NCBI GenBank assembly: GCA_003339415.1 | Contig: PDHQ01000318.1 | Coordinates: 1 to 36,912, forward strand | Length of the DNA stretch: 36,912 bases | Direction: 5' to 3' | Source of the DNA: Ophiocordyceps camponoti-saundersi (nom. inval.) | Taxonomy: Eukaryota > Ascomycota > Sordariomycetes > Hypocreales > Ophiocordycipitaceae | Part shown: piece by piece, positions 13,153 to 27,330 of the stretch | Layout of the letters: each line of letters opens with the position of its first letter | Position numbering within the stretch: the first letter of the stretch is position 1 | Notes under the pieces: generated by a model | The model's database searches: none | What the model was told of the DNA's origin: nothing | The model's input: only the letters and a program-made list of their open reading frames with translations | Position numbers and translations under genes: made by a program

Positions 13153-15254
13153 CTAGGACAACAGGACCCGGATTTCTGCCGTCGTCCGAGGAAAGTAAAG
13201 CCGTAGCCTGGTCTGGTTATGCTCGGCATTTTGCTCATCAATCTCTTTGATTTTAGCCTCTAGGAGCTCAAATTCATTGCAAAACTGGTGAGAGGCCGCT
13301 TCCGTGACCTGACGTGAAACCTGTTTGTCCAGTAGATGATCCAGTCTTTCCATAGCATCCATCAACGCCGAAGGTAAAAAGTTGTCTAGCTGCTGGCTCA
13401 CTTGTTGAAGCACCTCTCGATTCAAATTCTCTCGCAGTACATCTTGTCCTATGATCAGCTGTTCGAGTCCGGAAGATTGACGGAATACCTTTGTCTCATG
13501 TGCAATGAGTGTGTCTGCCTCACGGCTTATTTCATCTCGCAATATGGACACCTCCCTGCAAGTAAAGTCGAAATTGAGAAGAACCCTTTCCGCGGTGTAA
13601 TTGCAGTTGATGATGAAAATAGATTGATCCGGGTAATTAAGTGATGCCGACATTCTCTTGCAAGCAGACATACAAGGATGAAATGCTTCGGAAAAAATTA
13701 ATTCGCAATGGTCCTCACTGTTACGCGCGGAGACGGACGACTGGTAGATTTTCAGTAGAGTTTCCAATTGCGATAGGGTATCGCGGAGAAAGACAGGAGA
13801 TCCTAAATCCTGAGGCACGGGGTGCAGCTCCGATTGGTGGATAGCGGCATTATCCTTGATCAAGGCGCGAAACTGTCGCAAAGCCCGGCTCTTGAGGTTA
13901 CCGATGCTGTCCAGCAAATTTGACCTCACCCCAATAAGCTTTTGCAGGGTGACGCTGTAAAAGTTGATAAGTGCAACCAATTTGTACGCAACCATAGCCT
14001 CTTCGTTTGAGTGGATCACCTGCTCGATTCTTTGCCGGAGGATCCGTGACACACCTGTCAAATCGCGATCCACCAGATCACCTAAAGTCCACCTTGTCAA
14101 AGCGTCGCCGGCTTCAGCGTTAACAGGAGAATGCCTCGGCTCGAAGGCACAAGCCGACTTAATTCCGCCTCCAGCTTCATCTCCTTTAGACACGAACAGA
14201 GCGTCGACAGCTTCAAGTTCTGTCACAGCTGCTGAGTGAACCCAGGCAAACATGTCTCCAACATAACGGGTGGGGTCATGGGCTACCAAATCTATGGGCT
14301 TCGAGGTCATCTTCGCCTCCCGCCATGGTCCTTCACCAGTTAATGCTGTTTGAAAAGCGTTGGTGAGAATCCGGTCCCGAGCTTCGACGAAGAACTCGAG
14401 GCTTTGTTGAAATAGCGACGGACGCTTCGCCAAAGTCCCCAGGGCCTGCCGGATGAACGAGTTGGTTACTGGAGATTCGAAGTTGAGCGTCCTGAGCTCT
14501 CGCTGGACATATGTGCATAATTTTTGGTAGGCAGAAGTGATATTTCTCGATGTCTGCTCCATCAATTCGGAGCCAATTGTTTGGTCCTCAAACCCAAGCA
14601 GAATGTGACACTCGTCACAGATTCTATTTGCTCTAGAGAGAGCATTGAAGAATCGTTCGTCGATAGGCTCCGCAGTCATAGTCAAACAACAGCTCTCGTC
14701 GTCTGACATGATAAAGGAGTTCCGGAAAACGACCAACAGTTGCTGCTTTTCCTCAACCGAAATTCGTTGCTGTAATAGCGACGCCGCGTCCGCCAACACG
14801 GGTAGGATTTTGCATTGTGAACGAACGATTCGATATCTCATATCTTCATATCCCTTGCTCAGTCTTGAAAGTGTGATTTGGACATGAGATAGCTGCTATT
14901 GTCTTATGTTAAAAGAAGTAGCTCCTACACGACATGAACGTCACAAACCTTGGCAACACTTTTAAAGCTATTGAGAACGGCCCCGTTAGTGTTAATGACA
15001 TCTTTCAAAATATCCAGTCTGACCCGACGTCTTCTCCGCGTGTGAATGCCAGTGTGCCGATCGTCTAGAAAGGTAAGAGCTTCACAGAATCCCGAATCTG
15101 AGTAAGTGGTGGATAAAATGACGGAAACTTTTGCGCTTTGAGCAGCATTAACCTCAGCGGCTGCGGCGACAGGTTGATGATGTTGAAGTCTCGGGAGCTC
15201 GGAGCCCGGTCCGGCGCTCGCGGCATAGCATTCCGCCGGGAGCATAATCGACAT
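13153..15254 (-). CDS. COG6: Conserved oligomeric Golgi complex subunit 6 (COG6)
   Basis: COG6 is a lobe-B subunit of the COG tether, which captures retrograde vesicles at the Golgi and maintains glycosylation enzymes. Exon 1 is 14949-15254 (102 codons). The intron is 14896-14948 (53 bp, donor GTTTGT) and exon 2 is 13153-14895, giving about 682 residues, normal for fungi. Family hallmarks are TTYSDSGFCEALTFLDDR and RRVRLDILKDVI in exon 1. Exon 2 supplies LSHVQITLSRL across the splice, then ELMEQTSRN, DPTRYVGDMFAWVH (about residues 310-322), RIEQVI, FLPSALMDAMERLDHL (about 608-623) and the C-terminus EIRVLLS. The 3' splice site is a TAGCAG tandem acceptor. The first AG keeps a Gln that fits the family (QL). 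The start ATG has A at -3. Codons and CA/TG content are normal and no RIP stops occur. An N-terminal extension upstream cannot be excluded, but little non-RIPed DNA remains there. Confidence 0.93.
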
Positions 15255-15352
15255 TTAGTGGAAGATGTTTACCTAGTCGCAGGAGATACTACGAAACGCC
15301 TGAACAGCAACTATTTCGCAGTCACCCGTAATTCCTACACTTAACCCGTGTC
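15255..15352 (-). promoter_or_regulatory. Short COG6 upstream region
   Basis: Only about 100 bp of normal-composition DNA separate the COG6 start codon from the putative transposon terminus near 15353. No clear TATA or CCAAT box was seen in it. The promoter must be very compact or extend into RIPed transposon DNA. Confidence 0.4.
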
Positions 15353-15879
15353 GTGCCTCTCGCGTTATAAGCACGAGGAACTTATAGATATAAAATAAAC
15401 CTAGTAAGGCAGTTCCTAAAGTATCACGTAAGCTATGCTAAAATATTAAAATTACGAGACCTCCGCGATTTTTACTTTAGCGTAGCCTCCTTAGCCTTTA
15501 CTAAGTACTAACTTATAAAAAAGTAACTTTAGTACTTAACTACTATTAATAGCTAAAAAATAATATTATATTAATATAATTATAATAAATAGTTTAAAAA
15601 AGCATATTTTTAAAATTATTATTAAATCTACCTATTATATATACTTAAAAGTAACTAACTTAAGTAATTAAAAGTTTTATACTATAATTAGCGCTATAAT
15701 TATTATTAGTAATATAATATCTTTATAGCTTATTTTTAAAACCTTTCTAACTAAGTCTTAAGTATTAATTAAAAGCTTTAATAATATTCACTTTTACTAA
15801 ATAAAAATAAGCTTTAGTAACGCTAATATTATACTAAAATAAGTATATTATTTTAATAAGGAATTATAAAATAAGTTTA

Positions 15880-17100
15880 CTTATACTTGAAAAAGTAAGT
15901 TAATACCTTTTAGATAATTTAGCTATAATAACTAATATTAAAATAAGATAAGGAGAGATACTAAGCTAAATTTTATTTTTATAAATAATAAGATTCTTAA
16001 GCTACTAATTATTAATAGTTTTAGCGGCTATAGAAACCTACTCTTTATAAAATATTACTTTTTATTTAATATTCTAATTATTATTTTCCGCTATAGCCTA
16101 TACTTTATATATTTCCTATAGCCTCTTAATATAACTGTTTTTTAGCCTTTAAAATAATATAATAGAAATTTTTTAAAAATTTCTATAAAGTAATAAGATT
16201 AGCTTTAAATACTTTAATTTCTTAGAGTTATTTTAGTAAACTTTTAATAATAGCTTTAAAATATATTATTTTATATAAGGCTTTAAAAAATAAGTATTTA
16301 GCTAATAACTTTTAAGTTTATAATTAAATTCCTTAAAAAAGCATATTTTAATATATAAGAAGATTAAAGAAAGCTATTATTTTTATTATAAAAAATATAA
16401 TTTAAATAAGCTACTAATATTATAAATAATATTAAGTAGAAATATAATAATATTCTTAGCTCTCTTTTATATAAAAGGTTTTAAATTATAAATAAAGCTA
16501 TTATAAAAGCTATTATTATAAAAAATAACTTATTAAAATACTTAGAATCTTATATAAATTAGCTTTAAAAGCTTTTTTATAAGCTAAAGTATAATAAAGT
16601 TATTAAGATTATTAAATATATATTTTATACTTTTTTAATAAGCTTTAAAAATTTAAACTCTTATATAATTAATATAGAAAAAAAAGTAAAAAAAATATTA
16701 TATTAATAGCTTTAAACTACTTAATAGTTTTCTTAATAAAAGAAAAAGGAAACAAGGCTTTAATATTAAGTAAAAAAAATACTAGATTATTAATAGCTAG
16801 CGCTAAAAACTTATAATTATATAATAGCTTAAATAAAAAGATAAAAAAAGTTTTTTTAGCCTTAAAATAGCTAATAAGATATTTAAAGCCTTTTAAAACT
16901 AAAATAATATTAAGATTATAATATTAAGTATTAAACGCCGCTACTACTAGCCTTAAAAATAGAAAAAGAATAAAGAAAAGCATAGCGTAAAAGACGTTAG
17001 TAAGAGGCTATCGTAGCTTATAAAAGAGGATATTTTAATAAATTTAGCAGTATTTAATTAAATACTTTATAAGTCTTAACTTTATTAATTAAGATTATTA
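15880..17100 (+). pseudogene. RIP-inactivated pogo-class (Fot-like) transposase
   Basis: In one frame, LLIINSFSGY at about 16002-16031 stands where pogo-type transposases have LLIVDGHSSH. The catalytic Asp codon GAT appears as AAT at 16014. FL-stop-PLNITVF-stop-PLK follows at 16113-16154, corresponding to the hallmark LQPLDVGVFGPLK, and both stops are TAG where CAG (Gln) is expected. Further on, LLIASAKNL and a lysine-rich segment near 16950-16985 resemble the C-terminal tail of such proteins. The N-terminal DNA-binding region is not recognisable. It is dead by multiple stops and loss of the catalytic residue. Confidence 0.75.
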
Positions 17101-17309
17101 TATAAAGGGAGCTTAAAAAGGCAAAAAAGGTAAAAAAATAAAAATAAGATAAGCTAATTAATAATATACTTACTAAGTAGGCGCCTTACTTTAAATATAA
17201 GCCTTATAATATTTTACCGCCGCTTTTCTTACTGCTGCTACCGCTTTTTAAGCCCTATAATACCCCGCCGCCCTTTTCGCTACGGCTGCTATAGCTACCC
17301 TTATTAACA

Positions 17310-17425
17310 GCGCTAAATACGCTCTCTTAGGCATAAAATACGCTCTTTTAATACCTTTAAAAATATAAAAAAAACGCTCTCTTTAGTATACTCCTAAAAG
17401 TATAAAAAACGCTCTCTTTAATATA
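17310..17425. repeat. Imperfect direct repeats around cgctctct
   Basis: Four copies of a motif close to aaa(t/a)acgctctctt occur in about 115 bp (near 17317, 17339, 17375 and 17410), the later ones with similar AT-rich spacers. They lie near the right end of the DNA transposon relic. They could be subterminal repeats of that element. Confidence 0.5.
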
Positions 17426-17616
17426 ATATAATACTCTTTAAATAGCTTTAATTAAAATATACTTTTTAATAATAAGTAATACTTTTATCTTGCAAGGAAT
17501 ATATTTTTATAGGGGCGCTACCTAAAAGATATATATCGACCGTGGCGTGTCCCTTAAGTCTTATCCCTAATTATAAATCGGTCCCTAATTTAATATGCCT
17601 ACTAGGCGAGGGGCAC

Positions 17617-17951
17617 ACGAGCCTAGGACCTACAGGTATATATACTTAGCAGGCTAGTATAATTATTATTTAGTAATAGCCTTCCCTACGGCTAATCTAG
17701 ACCTAATCGTTAGCTTAACATAGCTTACTTAGGAACCGGACACAGCGGCGAGGTATTGAGCTCGAGCCCCTCTCACACCCACGCTCAACTGTAAGTAAAG
17801 TATACGTACGGATAAATGTTACTCAATTAATAACTTCACCTGATCTATGATTGAGCTCGCCACTACATCAACCCTACACTGTGGGCACATGAGAACAATC
17901 TATCTGCTCGTCCGCGACAAACCGAATTCGTTTGTGGCCAAGGCGGCCGAC
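17617..17951. other. Enolase 3' flank / transitional DNA
   Basis: Composition changes here from RIPed to normal. The first part is intermediate, and from about 17750 CA and TG are common. It should hold the enolase 3' untranslated region (minus strand). I saw no canonical AATAAA signal and no further gene. Confidence 0.6.
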
Positions 17952-20035
<2,084 letters not shown>

Positions 20036-22540
20036 GCTTATATAATCACTAGAAAGTACGATTTTTCTAAAAAAAAATACTATTTTTTACTTAATTAAAA
20101 ACCTTTTAAAATAAAGATAAATTTTTTTTTAAAAACTACTTATTAGTAATTTTTTTCAACTAACTTAAACTATAATTATTTTTTAAAATTCTAAATATTA
20201 AAAATATTATTAAGAGTATAGTTAAAAGAATACTTATTTACTAAGCTATATTAATAATAATTATATATAGAGAGCTTCTAAGAAAGCCGCACTCTAGTAT
20301 GCTAAATAGCTATATACATCGCTTTTTCCTTTAAAGCCTATTTGCCTTCTTATTTAACTATTCTTTCTATCTTATTCTATTAAATCCTTTTACTATTAGT
20401 TTCTAAATCTAAGCTAAATAGCGGCAGCCTTATTATTTTACTATAAGGCTAGTTTATAAAGTTAATAATTAAGTTAATAACCTTAATATAATATAAAAGC
20501 TAAACTTTAATAAATAATATTTAAAAAAGTTATATATTTTTAAAAACTAAAAGTTTAATTTTAAAAAAAAAGTAAAATAATAAAAAAGTTTTTAAAAGTA
20601 AAATAAATTAATATTATTATTATTATTATAGTACTTTAGAGGCTATAGAGGTAGCTGCTAGAACCTCGGCAGTAAGTCGAGTAGGAAAAACCCTCCTAAA
20701 GGAGGTAAAACCCCCCGCTATATAGTAAGACCGCGTCTAGCTCGGGGCTAGGCTAGGCGCTCTACGCGTATAAAGAAAGTAACCGTTAATTATAATAGTA
20801 CTATATAATATAAGGAAAGATAAGAAAAGATAGATAAGATAAGGAAAAAATAATAATAGCGGCGGTATATATTACCTATATATATTAATATATACCTCCC
20901 TAGCCTTTAAGTATATATTACTTAACTTTTAGATATATAGCTACGTACCTCCTTTATATATAGTATATACTTAAATATATACCTTTTTTTTAAGCTTTCC
21001 TAATTAGGAAGCTTTCTTAATTAGGAAATTAATTTTTATAAATTAATAATTTAAAGCTTAAAAGTATATAAAAAAGGGGGGGTTATTTTTACTAATATAA
21101 GCGGGCTATTATTATCTTATTATTTTTTAGTAATTTTAACTATATAAGTAATCCTTAGCGCGCGTAACTAGTTTATAGCTAACTTATATTAAAGTAAAAT
21201 ACTTATTAAACTTAACTTTCCTTAAGTAGTATTTTATATAAGGTATATTAATATATTTATTAGCTTTAAGAACCTTTATTAAGTATAAAAAAATAAATAC
21301 TTAGCCTTAGTATATATTTATATTTACTAATAATTAAGGTAAACTATCTAAGCGTAGCTTATATTAAATATATAAATAATTATACTAAATATTAGCTAAT
21401 TAATAATCTTACTATAATTAATATTATTCGCGCTATAATTAAAGTTACTTATTAGCTAAGCTTCGATTATAATACTTAAGTAATAAGTAATATTAAAATT
21501 ATATTAAGTCCGCGGTAAATCTTATACTAATAAGTATAATAAAAAAATATAATTTAGCGCGTTAAAAAGATACGTATTATTATATATTATAATAATATTT
21601 ACGCTAATTAAGTTATATAAGCGGCTACTAGCTATATATTACTTTAAAGCTTATAGCTTCTTACTATTAGGAAGGACCTTATTATTAAGGTAACTAAAAG
21701 TCTAATTAGCGCTAATTAACTTATTATTATTATATTAGCTTAGATATAAAAATAGCGTATTTTTTATATATAAGTAATTAACTTTTTTAAATAATTAATT
21801 AAGGAGCTACGCTATATCCGCTACGCTATTAAGAATAACGCGCGCTTATAGGGAAGCTTATCTTTTACTAATTATCCTCTTATTCTCTATATTTTACCTC
21901 CTATTATTAATTCTGCTTCCGCCTTAGTACTTATTAAGTTTAAGTTAGAGTCTAATAAGCTTAGTAAGCCCGAGATTACTTTTACCTTAAGTATTAAGGT
22001 TACCCCCGCCGCTAAGGAGAATATTATTAGCGCTTATATTATAACTGCGCCGCCTCCTTATAAAAAGATCCCTAATCTTATTTAAGATAATTTAATTAAT
22101 AATATATTTAGTAATAAAAATTATATAACGCTAATTAGTAATTATACTATATTTAGTAAAAAGGAGGAGCTAGCGGTAAAAGAGGAGTAAATAGCTTTAA
22201 TTCGCGCTTATAATTATAGTTAAGGTTAGGGCCGCGGCTAAGGCCGCGGCTATAATAAGCGCGGTTAATCTTATATTTTATATAATTAAGTTAATACCTT
22301 ATATATAATTAAAATAGTTTAGCTTTAGGGCTAGGTAAGCGGCTAATAAGATAAATAATAAAGTTATCGCTATAAAGCGGTTTTTATATATTTATTATAA
22401 AGCTAAAAGCCCTATCTCCTTTATTTATTTTACTTTTATAAAGTAATATTATAAGGTTAAATTAGTATAGTTATTTAAGCGAAAAAAACTAGTATATAAA
22501 TTTAGCTATAAATTAAGGGTTATTAAGCGCTTTAATAAGG
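20036..22540. repeat. RIPed unclassified repeat, left of the copia insertion
   Basis: This is AT-rich RIPed DNA with scattered GC words. Landmarks are a small inverted repeat cctcctaaaggagg (20692-20705), two tandem copies of a 17-bp unit like ctttcctaattaggaag (20996-21027), and a stretch at 22215-22265 that would read as Arg/Gly-rich. That stretch contains ggccgcggctaaggccgcgg and recalls Gag C-termini, though this is only suggestive. The same repeat probably continues at 29860 beyond the copia element, because both sides share the target duplication. No intact gene. Confidence 0.5.
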
Positions 22541-22545
22541 TTACG

Positions 22546-22846
22546 TATTAGATATTATCTCTCTATACCCCTTTATATTTACTATATAATATATATATAA
22601 AGGATAGTATAAATATAAGGAAGCCTTTAATAAAATATATATTACTACCTAAATTATACCTCGTATAACTTAGGAGGTAGGAGGTAGCTTAGATAAGAAA
22701 AAGGAAGGTATAGAAGTAGAGTATTATCTAGCTATATAGCTGCTCTTTTTTATATAATAAAGGAAAGGTATTTATCTTTAATTATACTTAATTTAAGTTA
22801 CCTTTACTTTCTCTTACTTATATATATATATAAAGATTACTTAATA
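22546..22846 (+). repeat. 5' LTR of copia element
   Basis: It is the same length as 29554-29854 and collinear with it (landmarks tagatattatctctctatac, ctaggaggtaggaggtagctt-like, gaaaggtat). Differences are transitions. At four positions where the 3' LTR has CG this copy has TA (for example ataatat against acgatat near 22580). Confidence 0.94.
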
Positions 22847-25800
22847 CTAATTAGTAATTATATTAGTTATTATTAATTAATTATAAATTAGCTAAAGTAA
22901 TAAGATAAATATTATATAATACTAAAAAGCCCCTATACCCGCTATTAACCGATACCTATACTTTTACTTTACTTCTTAATATTAGTTTTTACCAAAGAGC
23001 TATTTTTACCTAATACTACTATTAAGACTAAAAGATTAAGGTAATATATAATATTTACTAATAATAAAATCCTTACCGAAAAGCTATATTTAGCCCGGTA
23101 CTTTTTACTAGTTATACGATATTACTTTTAATAGCGTTCTAGAAACGTAATAATAATAATATAGCTTTTATAACCTTAGAAGTTAAATAGGAAGTAATAA
23201 ATACGTTAACTATAATAACGGTAATAAACGAGATTTTAGCTTTATATAATAAAATAATAAAAGGAAGCAAAGTTAACCCTTATATTTAGAATTAAAGCAC
23301 GAACCTAGTTTATTAAGATATATAACCTAACCTTATATAACCTCTCGATAAGGTTAAATTAATAATATTTATTACTTAATAGATATATAATATTATTTAC
23401 TTTAACCTTTATAAGGATAACCTTCTTTATATAATTTAATTAAAACTTTAGGGATAGACTTATTATTAGCTAAAATATATTTACTATATATTCTTAAAAA
23501 AACTAACTTAAATTATAATTATACGATATATCCCGCTTATCGGAAATAGTATATTAATTAAATACTTTATATAACTCCTTAAAACTAAATTAGAAAACGT
23601 TTTACCCCTTAGCTTATAAGAAGCCCTTTTTATACGGTTAGACTACCCCCCCTTTTCTAAACTAACTTTTCTAAATTATATAATATAAGCTTTATATTTA
23701 ATATAGCACTCTAAGTTAAGATATATCTTAATATAGCTACTATAAAATATCTTAGCTAAACTTTTACTTTATATAACTTATACGTAAGAGCTAATTATTT
23801 TATATAACTTAAATATATAGCTACCCTTAGTAACCTTAACTTAAACCCTCCCGGAACCGATAAATTAAGCCTTAATAAGTATCGTACAAGTTTATATACT
23901 ATTATTAATACGAAAAGTAGTAAATAAACTAATCTCCTTAGATAAGGTTACCGCTTTCCTTAAAAGTTAGCGAAAAGATTAAAACTATATAAGGCGGCCG
24001 TATAATATATTAATCGATAAGGCTAGGATTTTTATTAGCTATTATTCTTATATTAGTATAACGGAAGATTAATTTTACGCTATTTTTCTAGATATCTTTT
24101 TAGATAAAGCTTAGGACTATTATTTATACTTTATCGAATTAGATAAATAATAAGATAAAATTTATACTTTTTTAGATATATATTTTAATATTTATATAAA
24201 CTATTCGTTATATTAGATAGATTAGACTACTCTTTCTTTTTATATCGTATAATAAGAAAACCTTTATAAAACTATAATAAATTTACTTAATACCCTTCTT
24301 AATAAACTTTAACTTATTTAATAAGCTTTTAGACCTAATTATTAAAAAAAAAGTAATTTCTTATTATTATCGTATAAGCTTATCGCGGCGTTTTAAAACT
24401 TAAATTAGCTATAATATTTTAAAATATATCGTACGAAATATTTATTAATTACCTTTATTCCTCCCTTACTATTATTACGGATGAAACTACTAATTAGTTC
24501 TTTATCGAATAACGCTACCTTAATTATAATAAATATCGTACGAACCCTAAATAATTTTTTTTTACTCCCTGCTAATAATAATCGCCCCCTATATAATATT
24601 TTTCCTTATAATAACGCTAGTTTTAACCTTATATAATATAAAGGTACTTCGTATATAAAAAGGAAAAATATTAGTTTACGAATTATAAGTTAAATAATAT
24701 CTAACGCGTATATAAGTAATATTTTACTAATTATAAAAAAATTAGCTAAGACCCCCTTATAAAGGAAGAATTTAGCGTATTCCTCTTATTATATAAAGGT
24801 TCTAATAAATAAGATTCCTAGTTTTTATAATTATACGATAGAAATTTTAATATTAAAAAAGAAATCGTTAGCGGCGAAAATATAGTTTTATTTTTTACTA
24901 TAGCGGCTTATATATACCGCCTTACTAGCGATAATATTTATTAACTAAAGGCCCTAGCGGTTCCCGTAAAATAATTCCTCCTTTCCGATATATATTATAT
25001 AATATATTAAAGCGAGCTTTAAAATATAAAAGCTACGTAAATCTTAACCGTAAGTAAACTATAAATAGAAGCCTATATCTAGGAATACCCTTATATAACT
25101 ATTAACTAGACCCTAACTAAGAATACGATCCGTTTTAGCTTCTTAGAACTTACTAAGCTAATTAAAACTATTATTATACGAAACCCTTTTAGTAAAGTCC
25201 TTTACTATATTCTTAATATTTCTACCCCGTTCCTTTTCTATCTTAAGGATATTAACCGCCTCCGTACTTTTTACGATAATATATAGGATATTATTATATA
25301 ATATAATAATATAATAGTTTTTATTATTAGGAAATAGGGATATTTATTTTTTAATATTTTAAAATAAGAATTTATATTATACTATATAAAATAAAAGTTA
25401 CGATAGCTTTACTAATATTTTAGCTACCTTTATATATAATAGCTTTATAACTTATTAAAAAAAGCTAGTTTTTTAAATATAACCCCCGTAGCCTTTAAGT
25501 TAATTCGATAATTTTATTACTAATATTAGTTATATAATATAAACCTATATTAATTTAAGTTTTTTATTAAAAATAATTATAATTTTAACTATTCCCTTAT
25601 TATCGATATTTTTTATCTTAATAGTAAGCCGGTCTTATACGCTATTAACGAAGCTATATTTTTCTAAGCCGCTACTTTCGTATAAAATATATTAGTAATA
25701 GATACTTAGAACGCCTTATATAAGTGCTAGATTTATATATACTAAAGCCTATTAGATATTATCTCTTATAATACTAGGACTAACTTTTCCTCTTTAGAGT

Positions 25801-26639
25801 TTCGTATAAACGCGAAACTACTTAGTATTATATATAAAAAAGTGCCCGTTAAAGCGTATTAGGCGATTAGTAAAGTTAAATATATATACGCCCCTTTTAG
25901 GCGGGCGTATAATATCTTATAATAAGAAATTAGCACTAAGACTAATAATATAATTATTTTTAGATAGCTATTAAAGCTATTAACGATATAGCTAAATTAA
26001 ATAGCTTTATCCCGATATTTTTTATTTTTAGCGCTTACTTTTATATTTTATATAACTTACCCCTAGCCCTTAATATTATTATAAAAGCTTAAGTAATTTA
26101 GTATATTATAAAATAAGTATAATAAATTAAAGCTTAAGCGGATATTTTACGTGCTTTTTATACTCGAAATAGACCTAACTTATACGATATCTTATTACTT
26201 CCTTTTTAAAGCGAAGTTTTTATTTAGCGTAAAAAGGATAAATAATAAGGTCCTTTCTATATTTCTAGTTTCGATAGCTAGGATATTATCCTTAAACTTT
26301 TTATAAGATTAACTAGATTTCGTATAATATAAGTTAAACCCTATCTCCGCTCCCTCCTTATTATATTTATAAAGAAAAAAATATAGTTCGAAATCCTAAT
26401 TATACCCTTATATAATAAAAACTTATATAAAGCTTTTCCTTTTATATTTATTACTACGAAGGAAAAAGATAACTATATACTTACTATATAACTATAGTAA
26501 TAAGGTATTATTATTACCTTAGGACGATTATTTAAGGCCTCTAACTATAAGGAAATTAATACCCTCTTTATATAGGAAATCTTTACTTTTATCTAATATA
26601 ACCTTTCTTTAAACCTTATAAGATATATTTTTAAAACGC

Positions 26640-27330
26640 GTCTTATATAAGAGATAAAGAACTTAAATAATAGCCTTTACGAAAAGTCCCGCCTAATTAT
26701 TTAGGGCTATAAAGACGATAATAAAAAAGAAATCCTTATATAATTACTTATAATTCTACGTATATTATAGCGCCTCCTTCTTACTTTTAGACTTACCCTT
26801 ATAAAGCTATATAACTGCTAAGGCGAACTATAAAATATTATATAAGCGTATATATAATCTACTAATCTTTTAAGTTATATAATATACGCGTACTTTCCTA
26901 AAAAACTATAAGATTAATATTTACCTTATACTTTTTTATATATTAAGAAGCCGCTATATAAGCTAGTAAAATTAAGATTATATTAGTTTAAAATATATTA
27001 TAATTATTATCGTATAAACTTTTATATAACGCCCTTATTATATGATCTATATTTTTTATTTATAATAGCTAGCCTTAACTTATTTAAAATAATAGGCTTA
27101 TAAATAGACGATATATTCTCTTTTACGTCTAATATATTCTCTAAACTTAAGGAAAATAAGTTAAAATAAGCAAAGCTTCGTATAAAGCTTAAAATATTCC
27201 TTACTAATAGCTTATCTATTAACTTTAATAATAATCGTATTATACGCGAATTATATAATATCGTTTTTATATAAAAAAGATAGGTAAAGGGCCTTTACGT
27301 TATTAACCTAACTGCTAATATTACCTCGTA
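26640..27330 (+). pseudogene. RIP-inactivated copia reverse transcriptase
   Basis: In a single frame, EKSRLII-stop-GYKDDNKKEIL from 26681 matches the KSRLIVQGYND type of motif found in fungal copia polyproteins (TAG for CAG). IKKPLYKLVKLRLYYFK near 26942 corresponds to IKPLYGVPEAGNHWF. At 27092-27112 IGL-stop-IDD matches the catalytic GLQTDD box, with both Asp codons kept but the Gln codon turned to TAA. The motifs are in frame over more than 400 bp, so indels are few. The class (RVT_2, Ty1/copia) is well supported. Confidence 0.85.

Larger units (their letters stand above)
15353..17616 (+). mobile_element. RIPed pogo/Fot-like DNA transposon relic
   Basis: The AT-rich block between the two genes contains a decayed DDE transposase. 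Boundaries are provisional. gtgcctctcgc at 15353-15363 is matched, inverted, by gcgaggggcac at 17606-17616 (10 of 11, one transition), which could be terminal inverted repeats. Normal-composition DNA begins close to the left end, while the right flank is transitional. The ~2.26-kb size suits fungal Fot/Pot-type elements. Next to the left end, cgtgc...gcacg (15352-15375) can form a small hairpin. The element class rests on the transposase motifs and not on the ends. Confidence 0.6.

Noticed and set aside
13964..14239. Plus-strand frames opposite COG6 (also 13402-13844 and 14524-14887)
   Set aside because: They lie antisense to the well-supported COG6 exon and have low-complexity, unfamiliar translations.
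14925..14948. Reading COG6 exon 1 as a separate 109-residue protein ending VCDVHVV
   Set aside because: The last seven codons are the intron. Splicing at GTTTGT joins it in frame to exon 2 and restores a continuous COG6 helix region.
20692..20705. Hairpin cctcctaaaggagg as a transcription terminator
   Set aside because: It is a short palindrome in eukaryotic RIPed DNA with no gene ending nearby.
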